Assembly: GCA_900549755.1 (NCBI GenBank)
Contig: URPQ01000098.1
Coordinates: 1 to 5,004, forward strand
DNA: 5,004 nt
Origin: an uncultured Oscillospiraceae bacterium
Lineage (GTDB): Bacteria; Bacillota; Clostridia; Oscillospirales; Acutalibacteraceae
Reading direction: 5' to 3'
Numbering within the stretch: position 1 is the first letter of the stretch; each line of letters opens with the position of its first letter. The notes under the pieces were generated by a model. That model saw nothing but the letters and a program-made list of their open reading frames with translations, had not been told where the DNA came from and did not search any database. Shown here piece after piece: positions 1 through 4,828 of the stretch. The translations under genes and the position numbers were made by a program.

Positions 1-287
1 TGCAAATAACCGAGGATAATTTTACTCCTCAGCAGTTGACGCGCGGTTTTCTTATGGGTATGTGCCGTGAATTATATGCGTTTTATGAGCAAATGGAAAA
101 GCTTACGGGTGATAAGCGCACACATCTTGTGGGTTCGGGAAACGGCGTGAGGAAAAATAAGATATTACAGCATTATTTGGAAGAAACCTTTAAAATGCCG
201 CTTGAAATTCCCGCAAATACCGAGGAGGCGGCATTTGGTGCTGCGGTGTTTGTGTCAAGGAACTTGAAAAATAAAATTACAGGATAA
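1..287 (+). CDS. FGGY-family carbohydrate kinase, C-terminal fragment (5' end outside window)
   Basis: The frame is open from the left edge (first full codon at base 3) to TAA at 285-287, so about 94 C-terminal residues of a normally ~450-500-residue enzyme are visible. FGGY kinases phosphorylate sugars or polyols with ATP in the cytoplasm. The visible part matches their C-terminal ATPase lobe: a 'DNFTPQQLTRGFLMGMCREL' segment, a glycine motif 'GSGNGVRKN' that in the family contacts the nucleotide, then 'LEIPANTEEAAFGAAVF', the usual final helix region. The wording is closest to my memory of sedoheptulokinase-like members, but the substrate cannot be set from this piece. The TTG at 36 is internal and not a start. 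No terminator is visible after it. It lies 20 bases upstream of an oxidoreductase remnant on the same strand, suggesting a former sugar-catabolism operon. Confidence 0.8.
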   Translation, partial: QITEDNFTPQQLTRGFLMGMCRELYAFYEQMEKLTGDKRTHLVGSGNGVRKNKILQHYLEETFKMPLEIPANTEEAAFGAAVFVSRNLKNKITG

Positions 288-307
288 AAAATCAGTTTTA
301 GGGGTAA

Positions 308-627
308 CAGTATAAAACGAAGTTCCAGAATCCAACAGATGGGGATGTGGAAAAATCCATTTCTGAAATGCAGTACGGCAAATGGGTATTCAAGTTCGAT
401 AATGATTTGGTTAATCATCAGGTAGTAAATATGTTGTTTGAAGACGATATTACCGTAAGCTTTACAATGAACCCGTTCGGTAGGAACGGCAGATATATTC
501 ACATAATGGGTACAGGTGGTGAAATTCATACTGCACTTGCATGGGACACACCGATTAAATGCTATAATTATCTGACCAACGAGGAAACTGTCAGAAAAGG
601 ACAGGTATTTGTTTTAATAAGTTTAGT
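308..627 (+). pseudogene. Gfo/Idh/MocA-family oxidoreductase remnant, truncated at both ends
   Basis: After a TAA at 305-307 the frame reads 'QYKTKFQNPTDGDVEKSI...' and continues through 'YGKWVFKFDNDLVNHQVVNM', 'ITVSFTMNPFGRNGRYIHIM' and 'GTGGEIHTALAWDTPIKCYN'. This matches the C-terminal beta-sheet domain of Gfo/Idh/MocA NAD(P)-dependent sugar oxidoreductases, where a 'YGRCVY..CDN.V.DHQVV.MEFE' segment precedes a 'GRRI.IMGTKGEI' strand. The whole N-terminal Rossmann domain (GxGxxG and the EKP motif) is absent, and the first matching residues begin right after the stop. Family-like sequence fades near 595-615 and the frame runs into the insertion sequence at 631, staying open to TAA at 710-712 with unrelated residues. 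No matching C-terminal piece lies beyond the element. GTG 347 could start an ORF, but it lies mid-domain, so the gene is almost certainly non-functional. Confidence 0.75.
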
Positions 628-630
628 TTT

Positions 631-642
631 AAGGGGCTGTCG
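631..642 (+). repeat. Left terminal inverted repeat of the IS1182-like element
   Basis: AAGGGGCTGTCG is a perfect 12-bp match to the complement of 1621-1632. The end is itself part of a small hairpin: GCTGTC at 636-641 pairs with GACAGC at 649-654 across a 7-base loop. GGGGCTGTC-type ends are, from memory, typical of IS1182-family elements. Confidence 0.85.
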
Positions 643-662
643 AGTTAAGACAGCAAAAAACA

Positions 663-693
663 ACCGGGCAGCCCGAAAAAAGGGTTGCCCGGT
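663..693 (+). terminator. Left-end IS hairpin (terminator-like)
   Basis: CCGGGCAGCCC at 664-674 pairs with GGGTTGCCCGG at 682-692 across a 7-base A-rich loop, with one G-U pair, and A663-T693 extends the stem. It lies inside the left end, upstream of the transposase. Such hairpins in insertion sequences often limit read-through from outside. No clean T-run follows (TCGCTTTGCTT), so termination in the plus direction would be weak. The stem is certain; the function is inferred. Confidence 0.5.
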
Positions 694-713
694 CGCTTTG
701 CTTACTGTATAAT
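685..713 (+). promoter_or_regulatory. Candidate transposase promoter
   Basis: A consensus -10 box TATAAT at 708-713 is preceded, with a 17-base spacer, by TTGCCC at 685-690 (4 of 6 to TTGACA). The -35 box overlaps the right arm of the left-end hairpin. Transcription would begin near 719-721, giving a leader of about 35 bases before the ATG at 755. A weak AGG (741-743) is the only Shine-Dalgarno-like sequence, 11 bases before the ATG. Confidence 0.45.
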
Positions 714-754
714 TAAATTGCTGAAAATAACCCAGAAAGCAGGTTAATTATACA
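706..754 (+). repeat. Perfect 11-bp inverted repeat spanning the promoter -10 and transposase start
   Basis: TGTATAATTAA at 706-716 is the exact complement of TTAATTATACA at 744-754, with a 27-base spacer. The left arm contains the -10 box and the right arm ends directly at the transposase ATG (755). A transcript starting at the element's own promoter would lack the left arm. A transcript reading in from outside would contain both arms and could fold over the start region. An operator role is the alternative. Confidence 0.5.
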
Positions 755-1476
755 ATGTACGAAACAAGAAATCAAGTGGTTTTACCGTTAAATTTAGAAA
801 CAAAAATCAAAGGAGACGATTCGGTATTCAAGCTCGCGGAAATATGCGAAACGGGCAGTTGAAGCCCGGATACAATGTTCAAATTGCTGTAGAAAGCGAG
901 TACATTGTGGGCGTAGGACTGTTCCCGAACCCAACCGATACGCTTACGCTGATTCCGTTTCTTGAAAGAATACAGCAAGGAAGCAAAATGAAATACGAAA
1001 ACATCATAGCCGACTAGGTCTATGCAAGCGAAGAAAATTATACATATCTTGAACAGCAGGGACAAAAAGCATATATTAAACCGGCTGATCATGAGGTCAG
1101 GAAGAAAAAGAAGTTTAAGAATGACAGATACAGAATCGAGAATATGCATTATGATGAAGAAAAGGATTGCTATAGACAGTATGAAAACAGAAAGATCGGA
1201 TTATCTCAGGTAATGGCAAAACAAAAAGAAAAAGCCGAACAGCTCATAGCGTCCGATGATGGTATTATACTGCGGATGAACCGTTCCATACAGGTCGAGG
1301 GAGCCTTTGGTGTACTGAAGGAAGACTATGCTTTTCGCAGATTTTTAACCGGAGGAAAACACAAGACACAAACGCAGTTTTTATTGCTCAGCTTTGCATT
1401 TAACATCCAAAAGCTTTGTAACCGACTGAATTCCGGGCGTTTTCATATGCCTTTATTTGAAAAAATGATTGCCTAA
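755..1476 (+). pseudogene. IS1182-family transposase, disrupted
   Basis: This DDE transposase would cut and rejoin the element ends. It starts at ATG 755 with 'MYETRNQVVLPLNLETKIKG' and 'DDSVFKLAEICE', the typical N-terminus, then hits TGA at 860-862. From about 844 a different frame takes over: 'MRNGQLKPGYNVQIAVESEY', 'LIPFLERIQ', 'IIAD', TAG at 1015-1017, then 'VYASEENYTYLEQQGQKAYI', 'RMNRSIQVEGAFGVLKEDYA' and 'FRRFLTGGKHKTQTQFLLLS' to TAA at 1474-1476. Relative to family members of ~450-550 residues it has lost a large central block carrying the first catalytic Asp (junction ~844-853) and a second block including the Cys-rich segment (junction ~1195-1215, after 'QYENRKIG'). The second Asp (1012-1014) is followed at once by the TAG, and the Glu of 'QVEG' is at 1297-1299. 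It cannot encode an active enzyme. Confidence 0.87.
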
Positions 1477-1508
1477 ACCGAGTAAAAAGTAAATATTTTC
1501 ATGAAAAA

Positions 1509-1531
1509 AGAGGGCATTTTTCATACCCTCT
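1509..1531 (+). terminator. Hairpin downstream of the transposase
   Basis: AGAGGG at 1509-1514 pairs with CCCTCT at 1526-1531 across an 11-base loop, 33 bases after the transposase stop, and is followed by the T-rich GTATGTTTTT. The stem is short, so it is a weak terminator candidate for the plus strand. Confidence 0.35.
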
Positions 1532-1590
1532 GTATGTTTTTGCAGAAAAACCAAAAAGTTTTCGACATTTTAACAGTTTATAAACATTAA

Positions 1591-1635
1591 GGGCTGCCGC
1601 TCGCGGTTCTTTCGCTCTTGCGACAGCCCCTTTTT
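1591..1635 (+). terminator. Right-end IS hairpin with T-run
   Basis: GGGCTGCCGC at 1591-1600 pairs with GCGACAGCCC at 1620-1629 (one G-U pair), with a 19-base loop, and the right arm is followed by C then TTTTT at 1631-1635. In the plus direction this has Rho-independent terminator form and would stop transcription from the element running against the gene ending at 1697. The right arm overlaps the right terminal repeat and the left arm is a near copy of the left end. A perfect palindrome, GTTTATAAAC, sits at 1576-1585. Confidence 0.5.
1621..1632 (-). repeat. Right terminal inverted repeat of the IS1182-like element
   Basis: CGACAGCCCCTT is the exact complement of 631-642. Beyond it only 64 bases remain before the stop codon of the opposing EF-G-like gene, and that gap shows no coding sequence and no clear terminator for that gene. 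Confidence 0.85.
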
Positions 1636-1696
1636 CAGTTTAAATTTATATCATAAAAATTCTCAAAGAAAAATGTACTGCAGCGAGGGGGCGGTC

Positions 1697-3733
1697 TTAT
1701 TCCCGTGCAGCATCAATTATTTTTTGCGCAAGAGCCGCGGGAACTTCTTCATAACGCGTAGGCGTGAGTGTGAATACGGCGGTGCCCTGGGTTATAGAGC
1801 GCATGGCGGTAGAGAAATCGGACATTTCCGCCATAGGCACTTCGCCTATTATTTCCTGCATTTTGTTTTCTGCCGGGTTCATACCTATAATGCGCCCGCG
1901 CCGTTTGTTTATATCGCCTATAACGTCGCCGAGCATTTCATCGGGCACCAAAACTTTCAGTGTGCCGATAGGCTCAAGCAGAACGGGGGAAGCCTGCGGT
2001 ATACCGTCCTTAAAGGCTACTGCCGCCGCCATTTTAAAGGACATTTCCGAGGAGTCTACCGGGTGATACGAGCCGTCCACCAGCGTTGCCTTTATGCCCA
2101 CCATTGGGTAGCCCGCAAGCACGCCCTTTGCGGTGCAATCACGCAGTCCCTTTTCAACCGCGGGGAAGAAGTTTTTCGGTACGGCACCGCCGAATACCTT
2201 TTCTTCAAACACCAGCTCATCGGAATCGCAGGGCTCAAACTCAATCCATACATCACCGAACTGACCGTGACCACCCGACTGCTTTTTGTGCCGCCCCTGT
2301 ACCTTTACAGGCTTTCTTATAGTCTCGCGGTAGGCGATTTTCGGCTTTTTAAGCTCAACCTCCGCGCCGAATTTGGATTTTAAGCGGGATATTATAACGT
2401 CAATGTGCTGTTCTCCGAGGGCGGAGAGTATTTGCTCGTGGGTTTCGTTATCAGTATATACCTTAATGGTGGGGTCTTCTTCGCAAAGGCGGCTGAACGC
2501 CTGGGTTATCTTTTCTTCATCGCCCTTTGCCTTGGGGTAAACCGCAACCGAAATTGTGGGGGCGGGGAAGTCAACCGCCGCCGCAGCAAGCTTGCCCGAA
2601 ACGGATAAGGTATCGCCCGTGAGCACATTGCCGAGCTTTGATACCGAGCCTATATCGCCCGCGATAATTTCGCCCGCGTCCTCCTGTTTTCCGCCCTTTA
2701 ACCACATTATTTTTGAGAGCCGCTCCTCAGCGCCCGTGCGGTTGTTTATAAGGCGGGTATCGTTCTTAATCTTACCCGAAAGCACGCGGAAATATGAGAG
2801 CTTGCCCACAAACGGGTCTGCAATGGTCTTGAAAACGAAAAGTGCGTTTTCACCGTTTTCGTCAAAGGCTTTTTCTTCGCCGTCTTCAAATCGGCAAACG
2901 GCGTCCGCTGCGGAGGGCAGAATTTGAAGCAGTGTATCCACCATAAGCGGAACCGCCGCGCCCGTTTGCTGAACACCCGCGAAAACAGGGCATATTTCGC
3001 CTGCGGTAACGCCTTTTTTAAGCCCCTCGATTATTTCCTCGGGGGTAAATTCCTCGCCCGCAAAGTATTTTTCCATAAGCGCGTCATCCGCCGTGGCAAT
3101 CGCCTCTAAAAGCATGCTGCGCATTTCGTCCGCCTCGTTGCTTACGGGCATACGCAGCTCTTTAAGCTCCAAGCCGTCACAGGCATAGGCTTTATTGGTT
3201 ATAAGGTCGATATATGATTTAACCTCGTCGTTTTCAATATAGGGAATTACAACCGGGCAGATAACCGCGCCGTAATTCGCCACAAGTGAGGATATTACGC
3301 GGTAAAAATGCGCGTGGGTGGAATCCAGCTTGCCCACAAAGAAAGCAACCGCTTTTTTCAGCGCGCGCGCCTTTTGGAAGCTCTGCTTGGCTCCCGTGGT
3401 AAGTCCCGATTTACCCGAGACGGCTATAACCGCGCTGTCTGCCGCGGCAAGCGCCTCGCTTACTCCGCCGGCAAAATCGAAAAGACCGGGCGCGTCTATT
3501 ATATTAAGCTTATGCCCTCCAAGCTCCAGAGCATAAACAGAGGTTGAAACCGAAGTTTTACGCTTTTTTTCCTCCGGGTCAAAATCCATAACGGTGGTAC
3601 TGTCCGCAATCTTACCTATGCGCTCAGTTGCCTTTCCGTAGCACAGAACGGCATCTGCAAGGGTGGTTTTGCCCGAACCGCCGTGACCCAAAAGGGCTAC
3701 GTTATGTATTGATTGCTGAGAATACTGTTTCAA
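1697..3733 (-). CDS. EF-G-like translation GTPase (EF-G paralogue, EF-G2 type)
   Basis: A 678-residue protein, near normal EF-G length (~690), with all five EF-G domains. Canonical EF-G binds the ribosome and drives tRNA-mRNA translocation. Domain I has the P-loop GHGGSGKT (16-23), a switch I segment 'KKRKTSVS' (56-63) in place of RGITI, DAPGL (80-84) in place of DTPGH, and GKLD (134-137) in place of NKxD. So the His that supports GTP hydrolysis is Leu84, the switch I Thr appears to be Ser61, and the base-recognising Asn is Gly134. Domain IV carries 'SGGHGQFGDVWIEFEP' (from 486) and the well-kept tip 'DGSYHPVDSSEM' (553-564). Domain V carries 'LEPI' (586), 'GDVIGDINKRRG' (602-613) and 'RSITQG' (645-650). 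The TTG start is chosen because AAAGGAG lies 9 bases upstream and no in-frame ATG precedes the P-loop. It is monocistronic by position. It is more diverged in the G domain than expected of housekeeping fusA, so a paralogue is the better call; in Bacteroides an EF-G2 without GTPase activity supports translation during carbon starvation. Confidence 0.93.
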   Translation of the reverse strand: MKQYSQQSIHNVALLGHGGSGKTTLADAVLCYGKATERIGKIADSTTVMDFDPEEKKRKTSVSTSVYALELGGHKLNIIDAPGLFDFAGGVSEALAAADSAVIAVSGKSGLTTGAKQSFQKARALKKAVAFFVGKLDSTHAHFYRVISSLVANYGAVICPVVIPYIENDEVKSYIDLITNKAYACDGLELKELRMPVSNEADEMRSMLLEAIATADDALMEKYFAGEEFTPEEIIEGLKKGVTAGEICPVFAGVQQTGAAVPLMVDTLLQILPSAADAVCRFEDGEEKAFDENGENALFVFKTIADPFVGKLSYFRVLSGKIKNDTRLINNRTGAEERLSKIMWLKGGKQEDAGEIIAGDIGSVSKLGNVLTGDTLSVSGKLAAAAVDFPAPTISVAVYPKAKGDEEKITQAFSRLCEEDPTIKVYTDNETHEQILSALGEQHIDVIISRLKSKFGAEVELKKPKIAYRETIRKPVKVQGRHKKQSGGHGQFGDVWIEFEPCDSDELVFEEKVFGGAVPKNFFPAVEKGLRDCTAKGVLAGYPMVGIKATLVDGSYHPVDSSEMSFKMAAAVAFKDGIPQASPVLLEPIGTLKVLVPDEMLGDVIGDINKRRGRIIGMNPAENKMQEIIGEVPMAEMSDFSTAMRSITQGTAVFTLTPTRYEEVPAALAQKIIDAARE

Positions 3734-3742
3734 TATAATGCA

Positions 3743-3749
3743 CTCCTTT
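3743..3749 (-). promoter_or_regulatory. Ribosome binding site deciding the TTG start of the EF-G-like gene
   Basis: On the minus strand AAAGGAG lies 9 bases before TTG at 3733-3731. The spacing is good and no in-frame ATG or GTG lies close by, so this site fixes the unusual TTG start. Confidence 0.8.
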
Positions 3750-3752
3750 GAA

Positions 3753-3772
3753 AAATCGACCGCTGCCGATTT
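3753..3772 (-). other. Small leader hairpin upstream of the EF-G-like gene
   Basis: AAATCG pairs with CGATTT (6 bp, 8-base loop) in the predicted leader, a few bases before the ribosome binding site. The pairing is visible; any regulatory role is speculative, and a 6-bp stem in AT-rich DNA can be chance. Confidence 0.3.
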
Positions 3773-3785
3773 ATGTTATGGAATG

Positions 3786-3814
3786 ATTATAACACATTAC
3801 GTTAGCAAATACAA
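3786..3814 (-). promoter_or_regulatory. Promoter of the EF-G-like gene (extended -10)
   Basis: On the minus strand a consensus TATAAT (3791-3786) is directly preceded by TGT, making an extended -10 (TGnTATAAT). TTGTAT (3814-3809) lies at exactly 17 bases as a weak -35 (3 of 6). Transcription would start near 3779, leaving a leader of about 45 bases. The rest of the 3734-3956 gap is AT-rich with no gene. Confidence 0.62.
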
Positions 3815-3895
3815 CCAATATTTATACATACGATAAAATAAATTTATAGAAATGTCATAATGGGGTATTTTTTAGCATTTTTTTGTATAAAAGGT

Positions 3896-3947
3896 AAAAA
3901 AAGATAGCGTGCAGTCGAAACAAAAAAGCTTGTATCAACTGCACGCT
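3896..3947 (-). terminator. Rho-independent terminator after the TIM-barrel remnant
   Basis: Reading leftward, AGCGTGCAGT (3947-3938) and its exact complement ACTGCACGCT (3915-3906) form a 10-bp stem with a 22-base loop, followed after TATC by a run of seven T (3902-3896). It starts 9 bases after the stop codon at 3957-3959, so it ends the leftward unit and insulates the EF-G-like promoter. It is a well-formed signal, although the gene it serves is now broken. Confidence 0.8.
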
Positions 3948-3956
3948 GTTTCAGCG

Positions 3957-4369
3957 TTAAATTTTCTCTTTTAAAAATTCCACAGCCGCGCCTATATCCT
4001 TTGCAGGGTCTGCGCCAGTTTCTCTTTCAACGGTTAAAAATCCGTTATATCCTATGTCGTCAGGCGCCTTTAAGTACCTTTCAAACGGCATCTTACCCAG
4101 TCCCGGCAGCACTTCCTTAAAGTATTCGTCAAGCCTTAAATCACCTATTTCGCCCTCGGCAAAAAAATCGTAAATTACTTTCGGGTAGGTCTTTTTAAGC
4201 AGAATACCGTCCTTTGCGTGGGTGTGTACTATGTAATCCTTAAGGGTATACACCGCCTCTACCGGGTCGTCGTCCGTCACCATAACAAGGTTTGCAGGGT
4301 CAAGATTTACCGCAACACCGCGCGACAGCAGGCTATCGAGGAACTTTTTCAAGCGTGCGGCGGGCAGGA
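3957..4369 (-). pseudogene. Sugar isomerase/epimerase-like TIM barrel, C-terminal half only
   Basis: The frame ends at TAA 3957-3959 and reads 'AARLKKFLDSLLSRGVAVNL', 'DPANLVMVTDDDPVEAVYTL', 'KDYIVHTHAKDGILLKK', 'PKVIYDFFAEGEIGDLRLDE' and 'DIGYNGFLTVERETGADPAK'. This matches the C-terminal half of xylose-isomerase-like TIM-barrel (AP endonuclease family 2 fold) sugar isomerases and epimerases, usually ~270-290 residues. Three family metal-site segments are present: Asp in 'NLDPANL', His in 'HTHAKD' and Glu in 'TVERE'. The N-terminal half, with the first metal-ligand Glu, is missing. Upstream the frame is fused without a stop to the C-terminal tail of an oxidoreductase (boundary about 4362-4376). 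An ATG at 4424 would start a 155-residue ORF but lies in the oxidoreductase tail and has no clear binding site. Half a barrel would not be expected to fold into an active enzyme. Confidence 0.75.
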
Positions 4370-4828
4370 AAATCCACTCGCCGGGATTTTTTTGCGCCTG
4401 CTTTCCGTATTCAAGCACTGTCATAACCGCCAGGGTTTCTTGGTGGGGAACGCGTATCCTGCCATCGCGGAAAAAGCCGACAAGCTCTTTTATAAACTCG
4501 GCGTAAAAATTATCGCCCGCGTCTATCAGGTTTTTAATGCGGTTTGCCTAGTGTTGAATCTGTTGCATACGCCTATATTGAGCAGCTTGCCGGTTTCACG
4601 GCGCACCTTTTGCATTTCAAGCGCCTCGCTGTATATTCTTGCCGCGGGCTTTTCGCATAAAACATCCTTGCCGGCGCGCATAAAGTCAATTGATATGGTT
4701 GAGTGAACCTTATTGGGTGTACAAACCGAAACCGCGTCAATTTCCGGGTTGTTCAGCAGCTCGTGATAGTCTGTTACCGCTCTGCCTATGCCGTATTGCT
4801 TTACCGCCTTTTCAGCCCGTTCGGCTTT
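4370..4828 (-). pseudogene. Gfo/Idh/MocA-family oxidoreductase, internally deleted and frameshifted
   Basis: Two pieces of an NAD(P)-dependent sugar oxidoreductase remain. The first (4825 to ~4551) reads 'AERAEKAVKQYGI', 'DYHELLNNPEIDAVSVCTPN', 'HSTISIDFMRAGKDVLCEKP' and 'NIGVCNRFNT', which is the later Rossmann region with the EKP motif (catalytic Lys codon 4651-4649). The first ~30-40 residues with GxGxxG are gone and a TGA sits just upstream (4831-4829). Near 4545-4551 the frame shifts, apparently by one missing base, and the second frame reads 'ANRIKNLIDAGD' and then jumps directly to 'NFYAEFIKELVGFFRDGRIR' and 'VPHQETLAVMTVLEYGKQ', a typical C-terminal tail. The central ~170-200 residues are therefore deleted. 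The tail passes straight into the TIM-barrel remnant. The oxidoreductase-then-isomerase order suggests an old sugar-catabolism operon. Confidence 0.8.

Larger units (their letters stand above)
631..1632 (+). mobile_element. Degenerate IS1182-family insertion sequence, about 1.0 kb
   Basis: Terminal inverted repeats AAGGGGCTGTCG (631-642) and its exact complement (1621-1632) enclose a broken IS1182-type transposase. Family members are usually about 1.6-1.8 kb, so this copy has lost several hundred bases internally while keeping both ends, the left-end promoter and the hairpins. It could be mobilised only by a transposase supplied in trans. No convincing target duplication is seen: AGTTT occurs at 625-629 and 1637-1641 but is unevenly spaced from the two repeats. 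The left flank is an oxidoreductase fragment and the right flank is the 3' end of an unrelated gene on the other strand, so the surroundings were probably rearranged after insertion. Confidence 0.85.

Noticed and set aside
1015..1017. TAG in the transposase as a pyrrolysine codon
   Set aside because: The gene is already broken by two deletions and a frame change, and nothing in the window suggests pyrrolysine use; plain nonsense mutation is simpler.
772..1149. Minus-strand open frame of 125 codons across the transposase
   Set aside because: The plus strand carries unmistakable transposase motifs here; no start signal or family match on the minus strand.
625..1641. AGTTT at 625-629 and 1637-1641 as a target-site duplication
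   Set aside because: The two copies are 1 and 4 bases from their respective terminal repeats and the sequence is AT-rich, so chance is likely and the flanks are rearranged.
1673..2383. Plus-strand open frame of 236 codons inside the EF-G-like gene
   Set aside because: It lies opposite highly conserved EF-G domains IV and V and its composition (many His, Tyr, Phe, Arg) is typical of an antisense shadow.
4218..4706. Plus-strand open frame of 162 codons opposite the oxidoreductase/TIM-barrel remnants
   Set aside because: The translation has no family features and the opposite strand explains the DNA with clear protein motifs; it is a shadow frame.
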